A stretch of 64,000 nucleotides of DNA, taken from Stenotrophomonas maltophilia (GTDB lineage Bacteria > Pseudomonadota > Gammaproteobacteria > Xanthomonadales > Xanthomonadaceae). The position numbers and the translations under genes are program-made. The stretch covers positions 1,121,503 to 1,185,502 of the forward strand of contig DEVL01000003.1 of NCBI GenBank assembly GCA_002363385.1. The letters run 5' to 3'. This document shows positions 1-7,544 of this stretch, in pieces. Within the stretch, counting starts at the first letter, position 1, and each line of letters begins with the position of its first letter. Under the pieces are notes generated by a model, which saw nothing but the letters and a program-made list of their open reading frames with translations, was not told the origin of the DNA and searched no databases.

Positions 1-255
1 CGGGTACAGGCGCGCGGCGGCAACCTGGCCGCGGAAATGAAAAGCCGCGGCATCTGGGAGTCGCGGCAGGCGCCGTTCAAGCGCGCGCTGCAGCGTCACC
101 CCGAGGTCAAGCGCTGGGAGCGTTTCGTGGCCGAAGCGGGGCTGGTGGACCGCATCGCCAAGGGGCGCGCCGATGGCGATGCCTGGCTGGCGCTGGAACG
201 GCTGCTGATCGCCGTCTCCGAAGCCCGCGCCGTGCGCCTGCTCGCCCGGGCCTGA
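1..255 (+). CDS. holA: DNA polymerase III subunit delta, 3' part
   Basis: This is the last 84 codons of a gene that begins before the window. The delta subunit opens the beta sliding clamp within the clamp-loader complex. The visible part is the C-terminal helical domain, with the segment GNLAAEMKSRGIWESRQAPF and a closing leucine-rich helix, which fits the HolA C-terminus. Its stop is followed after four bases by nadD, and the order holA-nadD-rsfS-rlmH is common in Gammaproteobacteria. Identification rests on this fragment and on the context. Confidence 0.85.
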   Translation, partial: RVQARGGNLAAEMKSRGIWESRQAPFKRALQRHPEVKRWERFVAEAGLVDRIAKGRADGDAWLALERLLIAVSEARAVRLLARA

Positions 256-259
256 GCCC

Positions 260-925
260 ATGGGGCTGCGCATCTATTACGGCGGGACCTTCGATCCCGT
301 CCATCTGGGCCATCTGGCCATTGCTCTGGCTGCGCGCGACCAGCTGCAGGTCGCAGTGCGCCTGCTGCCGGCCGCAGATCCTCCGCACCGTGCCGCCCCC
401 GGCGCCGATGCCGCGCAGCGCTTGGCGATGCTCGCCCTTGCGATCGGTGACGAGCCCGGCCTGCTGCTGGACCGCCGCGAGCTGGACCGGGCCGAGCGCA
501 CCCCGGGCGTGCCGTCCTATACCGTCGATACCCTGCGCGAGCTGCGTGCCGAGCTGGGCCCGCGCCAGCCGATCGCCTGGCTGATCGGAGCGGACAGCCT
601 GCTGGCCCTGCCCAGTTGGCATCAGTGGGCGTCGTTGTTCGATCTGGCGCATTTCATCGTCGCCGACCGCCCGGGCAGTCCCCTGGCCGACACCCTTGAC
701 CCGGTGCTGGCGCAAGCCCTGGAAGGGCGCTGGGCCAGTCATGAGCGCGAGCTGTTCAACGCGCCGACCGGCCGCCTGCTGCGCCTGCAGGCCCCGCTGC
801 GCGAGGAATCGGCGACCGCCGTGCGCGCACAGATCGCGGCGGGCGGCCCCTGGCAGTCGCTGCTGCCCGGGCCAGTGGCGGGCTACATCCTGGATCACCG
901 CCTGTACGGGGCGACACCGTGGTGA
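260..925 (+). CDS. nadD: Nicotinate-nucleotide adenylyltransferase
   Basis: NadD adenylates nicotinate mononucleotide to deamido-NAD in cytoplasmic NAD synthesis. The 221-residue product opens with GGTFDPVHLGHL (about residues 8-19), the nucleotidyltransferase motif containing the HxGH-type nucleotide-binding site. Near the C-terminus SATAVRAQIAAG occupies the place of the family's ISST-x-x-R motif. Its length is normal. The gene starts four bases after the holA stop, so translational coupling is likely. The ATG gives the expected N-terminus just ahead of the catalytic motif. Confidence 0.95.
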   Translation: MGLRIYYGGTFDPVHLGHLAIALAARDQLQVAVRLLPAADPPHRAAPGADAAQRLAMLALAIGDEPGLLLDRRELDRAERTPGVPSYTVDTLRELRAELGPRQPIAWLIGADSLLALPSWHQWASLFDLAHFIVADRPGSPLADTLDPVLAQALEGRWASHERELFNAPTGRLLRLQAPLREESATAVRAQIAAGGPWQSLLPGPVAGYILDHRLYGATPW

Positions 926-948
926 ATACGCGCGGGCGCGCCGCCCCG

Positions 949-954
949 TATAAT
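949..954 (+). promoter_or_regulatory. Candidate -10 box before rsfS
   Basis: A perfect TATAAT lies in the 58-base gap between nadD and the rsfS start. No good -35 hexamer is visible at the right distance, so this is a tentative internal promoter for rsfS and rlmH. Confidence 0.4.
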
Positions 955-983
955 CGATCCCACATTTATCGAGTTGACCCGCT

Positions 984-1415
984 TTGAGCAACCAAGCCCA
1001 GCCCCAGACCATCAAGGTCCAACTGCCGAATCCGGCGCCCTCCGTTCTGCAGCTGCTCGAGTGCGTGCGCGGGGCGACCGAAGAACTGAAGGCCAAGGAT
1101 CTCGTTGAGATCGACGTCATCGGCCGCTCCAGCGTTGCCGATTACATGGTGATCGCGTCGGGCACCTCCAGCCGTCACGTGAAGTCGATCGCCGACGAAG
1201 TGGTGAAGTTCGCCAAGAAGCTGGGTGTGATGCCGCTGGGTGTGGAAGGCGAACGCGAAGCCGAGTGGGTGCTGGTCGACCTGGGCGACGTGATCGTCCA
1301 CGTGATGCTGCCGCGCGTGCGTGAATTCTACGCGCTCGAGCGCCTGTGGACCGTGGGTGACCAGCCGCCGATCGAACTGCTCGACGATACGGACGACGAC
1401 TACGACGCGCGGTAA
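984..1415 (+). CDS. rsfS: Ribosome silencing factor RsfS
   Basis: RsfS (Iojap/DUF143 family) binds uL14 on the 50S subunit and blocks subunit joining when nutrients are scarce. The 143-residue protein contains the family core LVEIDVIGRSSVADYMVIASG, then SSRHVKSIADEV and a later WVLVDLGDVIVHVMLPRVREFY segment. The only start giving a full N-terminus is TTG, with no in-frame ATG before the core. The roughly 20-residue extension ahead of the conserved region is Pro/Gln-rich. The gene sits between nadD and rlmH as in many relatives. Confidence 0.93.
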   Translation: MSNQAQPQTIKVQLPNPAPSVLQLLECVRGATEELKAKDLVEIDVIGRSSVADYMVIASGTSSRHVKSIADEVVKFAKKLGVMPLGVEGEREAEWVLVDLGDVIVHVMLPRVREFYALERLWTVGDQPPIELLDDTDDDYDAR

Positions 1416-1499
1416 TTCCCGCACGTACGGTCACGACGACGGCGCCGATGGCGCCGTTGTCTTTTGCGGCGCCACGCAGGGTGTCCGCGGAGGATGGAG

Positions 1500-1970
1500 A
1501 TGAAAGCCAAGTTGATCGCCACCGGCGAACGCGCCCCGTCCTGGGTGGCGCAGGGGTTTGCCGAGTACCAGAAGCGGCTCTCGCACTGGCTGCCGTTCGA
1601 GCTGGTCGAGATCGAGCCCGGCCTGCGCGGCAAGGGCCGCGATGCGCGCCGCGCCACCGATGACGAGGGCAAGCGGGTGATCGCTGCGCTGCCGAAGAAT
1701 GCCTACGTGGTCGCGCTCGATGTGCCGGGGCGCCAGCTCAGCTCCGAGCAGCTGGCGCAGCGTCTGGAACATTGGCGCGGGCAGGGCAGGGACCTGGCCT
1801 TCCTGATCGGCGGGCCCGAAGGCCATTCGGCGGAAGTGTCGGCCATGGCGGACGAGAAATGGTCGATCGGCCCGCTGACGCTGCCGCACATGCTGGTGCG
1901 TCTGGTGGTGGCCGAGCAGTTGTACCGCGCCGCGGCGATGCTGGCCAACCATCCGTATCATCGCGCGTGA
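1500..1970 (+). CDS. rlmH: 23S rRNA (pseudouridine1915-N3)-methyltransferase
   Basis: RlmH is a SPOUT-class methyltransferase that modifies pseudouridine 1915 in helix 69 of 23S rRNA. From this ATG the product is 156 residues, the usual RlmH length, beginning MKAKLIATGERAPSW. The SAM-binding knot is visible as FLIGGPEGHS followed by LPHMLVRLVVAEQLYRA near the C-terminus. An in-frame ATG two codons upstream (1494) is also possible. A purine-rich GGAGGATGGAG precedes the chosen start. It ends the holA-nadD-rsfS-rlmH cluster; the next gene is a tRNA. Confidence 0.95.
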   Translation: MKAKLIATGERAPSWVAQGFAEYQKRLSHWLPFELVEIEPGLRGKGRDARRATDDEGKRVIAALPKNAYVVALDVPGRQLSSEQLAQRLEHWRGQGRDLAFLIGGPEGHSAEVSAMADEKWSIGPLTLPHMLVRLVVAEQLYRAAAMLANHPYHRA

Positions 1971-1990
1971 AATAGTTGTCGCCAGACGGG

Positions 1991-2018
1991 TTACATCTCG
2001 CGAAAAACGGGCTACAAT
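1991..2018 (+). promoter_or_regulatory. Candidate promoter of tRNA-Asn
   Basis: TTACAT (1991-1996) and TACAAT (2013-2018) are separated by 16 bases and end ten bases before the tRNA. This is a plausible sigma-70 promoter in the short gap after rlmH. Confidence 0.55.
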
Positions 2019-2027
2019 GCGCACCCC

Positions 2028-2104
2028 GCCCGAATAGCTCAGCCGGTTAGAGCACTTGACTGTTAATCAGGGGGTCGTTGGTTCGAGTCCAACTTCGGGC
2101 GCCA
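2028..2104 (+). tRNA. tRNA-Asn (anticodon GTT)
   Basis: The 77 bases fold as a full cloverleaf. The acceptor arms GCCCGAA and TTCGGGC pair perfectly. The D arm is GCTC/GAGC, and the anticodon stem CTTGA/TCAGG encloses the loop CTGTTAA with GTT at 2062-2064. The T loop reads GTTCGAGTC. A G discriminator and an encoded CCA end follow. It is transcribed alone between rlmH and its own terminator. Confidence 0.97.
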
Positions 2105-2114
2105 AGATCTGAGA

Positions 2115-2146
2115 AAAAGCCTCGCAGCGATGCGAGGCTTTTTTTT
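2115..2146 (+). terminator. Rho-independent terminator of tRNA-Asn
   Basis: An 8-bp stem GCCTCGCA/TGCGAGGC with a four-base loop is followed by eight T residues, ten bases after the tRNA CCA end. Confidence 0.9.
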
Positions 2147-2181
2147 GTCCGCGATCCGCGTGCTTCGCATGACCGGCCAAC

Positions 2182-2206
2182 AAAAAGCCCGGGCACTGCC
2201 CGGGCT
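2182..2206 (-). terminator. Terminator after the first TonB-dependent receptor
   Basis: AGCCCGGGCA pairs with TGCCCGGGCT. Read on the minus strand the stem is followed by a T run, about 25 bases after the receptor stop. Confidence 0.85.
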
Positions 2207-2230
2207 CCTTGTTCCCCAAGTGCGGCTACC

Positions 2231-5050
2231 TCATTCGAAGGTGTACTTGGCACCGACGGTGAAGTAGCGGCCGATCGCGCCGCTGAAGTGCAGCGGGTTG
2301 TAGTTCACGCCACCGTAGGTGGTCGGATCCAGCGGAGCGATGCGGTCGAACAGGTTCTGCACCGATGCATTCAGCTCGAAGGCCTCGGTGATGTTCCAGC
2401 GACCGGACAGGTCGAAGGTGGTGAACGAGGAAATCTTGGTGACGTCCGTGCCGTCGGCATAGGAGAACTGGTACGAGCCGTCCGGACCGCGGAAGTCGGT
2501 GTTCTCCATCTTGGAGATGTAGTTGGCCACGCCGCTCACGCTCCACGGGCCCTGCTTCCAGGTGGTGCCGAAGTTGATGCGGTCCTTCGGCGTGCCGATG
2601 CAGTTGGTCACGTCGCAGTTGCCATGCGTGCCGGCATAGTCGACGGTCACATCCGAATCGGTACGCTCGAACTTGAGCACGTGGCTCCACTGCAGGTCCA
2701 TCTCCAGCTGGCCCGGACCGATGTCAAAGGTCTGGCGGATGTCGGTATCGATACCGCGCACGCGGGTCGACGCGGCATTGATGTACGCGGTGTTGACCGC
2801 CAGGATGGTGCCGGTACCGGGAATGCCATTGATCAGATCGCTGTCACGCAGCACGTTGCCCGCTGCGATCGCGTCGGCGGTGGAGCCCTGCGCGATTTCA
2901 TTGGTGCGTTTGATCTGCCACGCATCGACGGTCATCGAGGTGCTGGAGGTGGGCTGCAGCACCACGCCGAACGAGTAACTCTTGGATTCTTCCGGCTTCA
3001 GGTCGGGATTGGGGCGGGTGATGATCGCCACCGGTCGCGAACTGCAGTTGGTCCCGTTCGGCTGAAGGTCGCAGCGAAGGGCGTCGCGGGCATTGGAGAA
3101 GGCGGCCAAGCCACCGTCACCGTTCTCGGCCGGGTTCGGTGCACGGAAGCCTTCGGCATAGCTGCCGCGGACCGCGATCCAATCGGCCGGCGTCCACTTC
3201 ACACCGAGCTTCGGCGTTGCCTTGCCTTCACCACTTTCATACTTGTCGTAGCGGACCGCGCCGGACAGCTCCAACTGTTCCAGCACCGGGGCGGACAGTT
3301 CGACATACCCGGCATATACATTCTGGGTGCCGTCGTAGGCCGAGTAGCCCAGGCCGATGATCTGGCCCTGGTCGGTGAACGTCTGCGGGGTCAGGCTGTT
3401 GCTGGTCTTGCGCCATTCGGTACCCAGTGCCAGGCCCAGCGGGCCGCCCTTCAGGTCGGCCAGACTGCGCGAGACGGTGAAGTCGAACATGTCCAGGCTG
3501 GACTTGGCGCGGGCACTGATGTCCGGCGAGATGTAGTCATACAGCGCCTGCGAGTTCAGGCCTGCGTTGTCGCCGATGCGCCACACACCTGCCGGGCAGG
3601 CCGGGTTGCCGAGCACGCAACGGACCGCGTCGTAATTCAGGAAGCCGGTGCGCTTGTTGACCAGGTCGGTGCCCGAATGCAGGTAGGCGGTGTCGTAGCT
3701 CCACTCGCCCCAATTGCCCTTGACCCCGACCAGGAAGCGATTGAACTCGTTGGTGTTCTCGGTCACGCGCGGACCCACGTCCCAGGCCGAGTAGCGCAGG
3801 CGAGAGGCCTGGCCCGGGATGGGATTGTCCGGATGGGTCGGGCTGAGGACAGTGGCCCCGGGGCCGCTGTTGGCGTTGACTGGACCCTCGGGATAGCCCC
3901 AGCCACCGGACACGCCGGAGGGCGTGTTGCTGAAGGTGGTTTCCTTCTTCGAGTAGCCGATCTCGGTATAGATTTCACCGCCCTCGCCGAAGGCGAAGCT
4001 GGCGCGGCCGAACACGTTGACGTACTTCTCTTCCGGGGTCAGGTCACGGTACAGCTGGGCGGGATCCCAGAGGCAGCCCTGTTGCTGCGCGGTGATATCG
4101 TTCTGTCCGGGGATGGTGGTCAGGCCAGCACACCCCGGCAGCGCAACGAGGAAGGCGGGATTGTCATCGGTCACGGCGCGGTCGTCGAACACCGAGCCGT
4201 TGGGGCCCACGCCACCGCTCGTGCCACCATTGAGGAACGCGCCACCCAGGAACTGCGCGTTGTTGCCGTAGCCATAGCGACGGATGTCACCGGTGCCGAT
4301 CCACTTGCGATCCTTGCGGTCGCTGATCTTGATCGCGTCGGTCTTGCCCACGTCCAGGCTGAAGAACGCATTCCAGCCATCGGTGGCCAGATCGCCGGTG
4401 CCGGCGGTCAGGGTGGCCTTCTTGGCATCGCCGTCGCTGTCGCCGGACAGGCCGTAGGAGGCGCGCAGAATGGCGCCGTTGAAGTCGCTGCGCAGGATGA
4501 TGTTGACCACGCCGGCGATCGCGTCCGAACCGTAGATCGCAGAAGCGCCGTCCTTGAGGACTTCAATGCGCTCGACCGCATCCAGCGGAATGGTGCTCAG
4601 ATCGGTGAACACCTTCTGGCCGTCATCGGCCAGGCCGTAGGTCGCCATGCGGCGGCCGTTCAACAGCACCAGCGTGGAGCCGGCGCCCAGGCCGCGCAGC
4701 GAGATGCCAGCGCCACCGCCGGCAAAGCCGTTGCCGAAGGTCTTGGGAATGGAGCCCGAGCCGTCCGCGGTCAGGGTCTGCAGGTACTCGGCGACGGTGG
4801 TCTTGCCGGTACGGTCGATCTCCTGGCGGGTGACCACCTGGACGGGGGAGGGCGTTTCGGTGTTGGTGCGGGGGATGTTCGATCCGGTGACGGTGATCCG
4901 GTCAAGGTTGGTCGCCTGCTCCTGCGCGAACGCGGAGGACGACGCCATGGCACCCACCAGCAGCAGGGCGCCGCCGGTCAGGATCGTGGAAATGGAGGTG
5001 GCCAGGCTGGTGCGGCGGCTGTCGTCGCGGCGTTGGATCGGGTGTTTCAC
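2231..5050 (-). CDS. TonB-dependent outer-membrane receptor
   Basis: A 939-residue outer-membrane active transporter powered by TonB-ExbB-ExbD. A signal peptide ends near SSAFAQ (residues 1-43), followed by TNLDRITVTGSNIPR, the usual start of xanthomonad receptors of this class. The plug domain is seen in GISLRGLGAGSTLVLLNGRR and in LDAVERIEVLKDGASAIYGS followed by DAIAGVVNIIL. The rest is a beta-barrel with a C-terminal signature ending GAKYTFE, closing in an aromatic plus acidic residue. The substrate cannot be read from sequence. A TonB-type gene lies directly upstream on the same strand. The next gene upstream starts beyond a 178-base gap that holds an inverted repeat. Confidence 0.92.
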   Translation of the reverse strand: MKHPIQRRDDSRRTSLATSISTILTGGALLLVGAMASSSAFAQEQATNLDRITVTGSNIPRTNTETPSPVQVVTRQEIDRTGKTTVAEYLQTLTADGSGSIPKTFGNGFAGGGAGISLRGLGAGSTLVLLNGRRMATYGLADDGQKVFTDLSTIPLDAVERIEVLKDGASAIYGSDAIAGVVNIILRSDFNGAILRASYGLSGDSDGDAKKATLTAGTGDLATDGWNAFFSLDVGKTDAIKISDRKDRKWIGTGDIRRYGYGNNAQFLGGAFLNGGTSGGVGPNGSVFDDRAVTDDNPAFLVALPGCAGLTTIPGQNDITAQQQGCLWDPAQLYRDLTPEEKYVNVFGRASFAFGEGGEIYTEIGYSKKETTFSNTPSGVSGGWGYPEGPVNANSGPGATVLSPTHPDNPIPGQASRLRYSAWDVGPRVTENTNEFNRFLVGVKGNWGEWSYDTAYLHSGTDLVNKRTGFLNYDAVRCVLGNPACPAGVWRIGDNAGLNSQALYDYISPDISARAKSSLDMFDFTVSRSLADLKGGPLGLALGTEWRKTSNSLTPQTFTDQGQIIGLGYSAYDGTQNVYAGYVELSAPVLEQLELSGAVRYDKYESGEGKATPKLGVKWTPADWIAVRGSYAEGFRAPNPAENGDGGLAAFSNARDALRCDLQPNGTNCSSRPVAIITRPNPDLKPEESKSYSFGVVLQPTSSTSMTVDAWQIKRTNEIAQGSTADAIAAGNVLRDSDLINGIPGTGTILAVNTAYINAASTRVRGIDTDIRQTFDIGPGQLEMDLQWSHVLKFERTDSDVTVDYAGTHGNCDVTNCIGTPKDRINFGTTWKQGPWSVSGVANYISKMENTDFRGPDGSYQFSYADGTDVTKISSFTTFDLSGRWNITEAFELNASVQNLFDRIAPLDPTTYGGVNYNPLHFSGAIGRYFTVGAKYTFE

Positions 5051-5070
5051 AGCATCTCTCCTGACTGGGA

Positions 5071-5128
5071 AAACCTAGATGTCAATAAGTCGACACCAGG
5101 ACGGTGGCAACGGCGTCAATCTAGGTTT
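5071..5128. repeat. Inverted repeat in the receptor leader
   Basis: AAACCTAGAT (5071-5080) and its exact complement ATCTAGGTTT (5119-5128) are separated by 38 bases, immediately upstream of the receptor start at 5050. It could be an operator or a 5' UTR stem. Its function is unknown. Confidence 0.6.
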
Positions 5129-5198
5129 ACGTCCTGTGACGCAGGAGTGAAAAAATGCTTAATTGGGGAAAGATGCAGTGCGTCTCATTTTGTGAATG

Positions 5199-5221
5199 GG
5201 GAGCCCCGTCGTGGGGCTCCC
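5199..5221 (-). terminator. Hairpin after the TonB-type gene
   Basis: A 9-bp stem GGGAGCCCC/GGGGCTCCC with a five-base loop lies just beyond the stop of the minus-strand TonB gene. There is no convincing T run, so it may be a weak terminator or an mRNA-stabilising end. Confidence 0.5.
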
Positions 5222-5228
5222 GGATCAC

Positions 5229-5882
5229 TCAGCGCGGCAACGTAAAATCGATGGGCACCAGGCCATCGGCGGCGATGGCCTGACCATCGACGATGGCCGG
5301 CACGAAACGCCAGTGGCGCAGGACCTGCTGGCGGGCCGCCTGGTCAAGCACGCGCGAGCCGCTGCTCTTCTCGATGCTTACCGCCACCGGGTTGCCCTCG
5401 GCATCGACCCGGATGCGCAGCAGGACCGTGCCCTGCTGGCCGAGGCGGATCGCTGCAACCGGATACGGCGGTGGGGGTGCGCTGCGGTACTGGAGCTGAG
5501 CACCCCCGCCCGGTGCATCCGCGGCGGGGGCCGCTTCCAGTGACGGTGCGGTCGCGTCGCTGGCGGGAAGCGGGGCCGTGGCCAGCGCGTCATCAAGGGT
5601 GACCGTGGGGGTCGGCAAGGGGGTTGGCGCGCGATGCGTGTTCACCCGAACGGTCCGAGGCGGCACCGGGTCCGGATGGCGAGGGGTCAGATCCATCGGC
5701 GGAGGTGGCGGAAGCACCCAGGTCACCTGAAGGCGTTCGCGCGGGGCCTTGATGAGCGGCTGGGTGGCAGGAATCAACAACAGCATCAAGGCCAGCGCGT
5801 GGACCGCGATGGCGGTGCTCCACCCGAGCACGCGGGAGGCGTCGATCTGCAGCGGGACAACCGGGGACGGGGTACGGACCAT
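5229..5882 (-). CDS. Energy transducer TonB family protein
   Basis: TonB links the proton-driven ExbB-ExbD motor to outer-membrane receptors. The 217-residue protein has one N-terminal membrane anchor (about residues 19-38, STAIAVHALALMLLLIPAT), a Pro-rich periplasmic spacer (VLPPPPPMDLTPRHPDPVPP) and a C-terminal TonB fold. That fold carries the typical PYPVAAIRLGQQGTVLLRIRVD segment, then VLDQAARQQVLRHWRFVPA. The start at 5882 follows AAGGAG; a longer frame begins 18 codons upstream without a good ribosome site. It lies directly upstream of a TonB-dependent receptor, which suggests a dedicated transducer. No exbB or exbD is in the window. Confidence 0.9.
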   Translation of the reverse strand: MVRTPSPVVPLQIDASRVLGWSTAIAVHALALMLLLIPATQPLIKAPRERLQVTWVLPPPPPMDLTPRHPDPVPPRTVRVNTHRAPTPLPTPTVTLDDALATAPLPASDATAPSLEAAPAADAPGGGAQLQYRSAPPPPYPVAAIRLGQQGTVLLRIRVDAEGNPVAVSIEKSSGSRVLDQAARQQVLRHWRFVPAIVDGQAIAADGLVPIDFTLPR

Positions 5883-6045
5883 GCTCCACTCTCCTTGCCA
5901 GATGTGCGGGAACATCAACGTGCCTGCGCGGCGCATGGGGTCAGGCGGGGGCCGCGCACTGACAGCAATACGCGAGCCCGGCGCGGGCCGGAAGTCAGGG
6001 GCAGGGGGGAGGTTTTGCTGGCAGTCAGAATCAGGCCGTGCACAG

Positions 6046-6073
6046 CATGACGGCGCCCTTCGGCGCCGTCATG
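6046..6073 (-). terminator. Terminator after the SIMPL-domain gene
   Basis: A perfect 12-bp stem CATGACGGCGCC/GGCGCCGTCATG with a four-base loop lies 22 bases past the stop of the minus-strand SIMPL gene. The following bases are not T-rich. Confidence 0.6.
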
Positions 6074-6094
6074 GAGGACTGACCGGGGCGCGGA

Positions 6095-6838
6095 TCAGCG
6101 GCCCAGATCGAACACCACGTCCAGGTTGACCGAGACGGTCGATTCGCCCGGCGATACCGGGGTGAACTCGTCGGCCGACATCGGCGCGGCGGCCGCGCGC
6201 ATCATCATCATCGGGCGCACGTTGCCGCCGCTGCCCTCGGAGATGCTCACGATCCGGCGCACGCGCAGACCCAGTGCCTTGGCGTAGGTCTCGGCACGCG
6301 ACTGGGCTTTCTTCAGCGCGGCCAGGCGAGCCTCGTCATACACCGGCTCGGGCTGGTCGATCTCGAACTGCGGGCCGTTGATCTGGTTGGCGCCCTGCGC
6401 GGCCAGTGCATCGAGCACTTTGCCGAGCTTGGCGATGTCACGCACCTTCAGGCTGACCGTGTTGCTGGCCTGGTAGCCGGTGATCTTCGGCGCTTCATTA
6501 TCGGCGTAGCGATACTGCGGGCTCAGATTGACGCCGCTGGTCTGCACATCCCGCTCGGCGATGCCGGCCGCCTTGATCGCGGCGAGCACCTTGGTCATCT
6601 GCGTGGCGTTCTCACGCATGGCGCTGTTGCCATCCACGGCCTGGGTCACAACACCGGCCGACAGCGTGGCCACGTCCGGCACGCGCTTGGCCTCGGCATT
6701 GGCCGAAACATTGAGCAGGGTGCCGTCGGCCGGCACAGCGATGGTGGGCTGGGACTGGGCGTGGGCGGTCATCGAAGCTCCCAGGGCAAGGGACAGGGCG
6801 AGCAGCAACGGGGACAGGGACGGGCGGCGCATGTACAT
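6095..6838 (-). CDS. SIMPL (DUF541) domain periplasmic protein
   Basis: A 247-residue exported protein. The signal peptide (LLLALSLALGASMTAHAQ) is cleaved around residue 27. The body matches the SIMPL/DUF541 pattern: an early VSANAEAKRVPDVATLSAGV strand, then GIAERDVQTSGVNLSPQY, and a GYQASNTVSLKVRD stretch in the middle. Family members such as E. coli YggE are periplasmic and linked to oxidative stress, but the biochemical role is unclear. Four consecutive Met residues (RPMMMMRAA) near residue 212 are unusual and could be oxidation-sensitive. The start lies a few bases after AAGGAGATG on the minus strand. Confidence 0.85.
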   Translation of the reverse strand: MYMRRPSLSPLLLALSLALGASMTAHAQSQPTIAVPADGTLLNVSANAEAKRVPDVATLSAGVVTQAVDGNSAMRENATQMTKVLAAIKAAGIAERDVQTSGVNLSPQYRYADNEAPKITGYQASNTVSLKVRDIAKLGKVLDALAAQGANQINGPQFEIDQPEPVYDEARLAALKKAQSRAETYAKALGLRVRRIVSISEGSGGNVRPMMMMRAAAAPMSADEFTPVSPGESTVSVNLDVVFDLGR

Positions 6839-6962
6839 CTCCTTGTGAAGGCGTTGAGGTTGGTGTCGGGGCGATGAACGCGTCGTGAGGTTTGGCGGGG
6901 TTGATCACGATTCGAGCGTGTTGCTCGCGATTCAGACAGTAGGCACAGGTTATGCTTCCTCG

Positions 6963-7544
6963 ATGCTTTATCTCGCCTCTCGATCCCCCCGACGAAACGA
7001 ACTGCTTGCGCGCCTGGACCGGCCATTCCGGGCGCTCGACCTTGACGTTCCTGAAGTCCGTGCCCCCCACGAGTCCGCTGCCGATTACGTCCAGCGGGTG
7101 GCCGCCGACAAAGCGCGCGCGGGGCTGGCTCTGGTCGCCGAGGATCCGGAGGCGGTCGTACTGGGCTCGGATACCGAAGTGGTGCTCGATGGCCGCGTGT
7201 TCGGCAAGCCGGTGGACGCCGCCGATGCCTGCGCGATGCTGCGCACCCTGGCCGGGCGCACCCACCAGGTGATGACCGCCGTGGCGCTGGTCGCTGCGGG
7301 CCGGGAGCAGGGCGTGCTGGTGGTCTCGGAGGTGACGTTCGCGGCAATCGATGAGGACCGGATCGCGGCCTATGTGGCCAGCGGCGAGCCGATGGACAAA
7401 GCCGGCGCCTACGCGATCCAGGGCGGCGCTGAACGATATATCCGCCATCTGGCGGGAAGCTATTCGGGTGTGATGGGTTTGCCCCTGCAACAGACCGAGC
7501 AGTTGCTGCAGGCGTTTGAACTGAAGGGAGTCGCCCATGTCTGA
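6963..7544 (+). CDS. Maf-type nucleotide pyrophosphatase (YhdE-like)
   Basis: Maf proteins hydrolyse non-canonical or excess nucleoside triphosphates; the YhdE subgroup prefers dTTP/UTP. From this ATG the product is 193 residues and begins MLYLASRSPRRNELL, the family signature. GSDTEVVLDGRVFGKP carries the catalytic acidic residue, and GKP and QGGAERYI motifs follow. A longer in-frame start at 6885 would add 26 residues unlike the family. The gene overlaps rng by eight bases, and maf-rng-yhdP-tldD is a conserved block. Confidence 0.93.
   Translation: MLYLASRSPRRNELLARLDRPFRALDLDVPEVRAPHESAADYVQRVAADKARAGLALVAEDPEAVVLGSDTEVVLDGRVFGKPVDAADACAMLRTLAGRTHQVMTAVALVAAGREQGVLVVSEVTFAAIDEDRIAAYVASGEPMDKAGAYAIQGGAERYIRHLAGSYSGVMGLPLQQTEQLLQAFELKGVAHV

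Noticed and set aside
2078..5245. Very long plus-strand open frame (1055 codons) opposite the first receptor
   Set aside because: It lacks any recognisable domain, spans a terminator and tRNA end, and is a codon-bias shadow of the TonB-dependent receptor on the minus strand.
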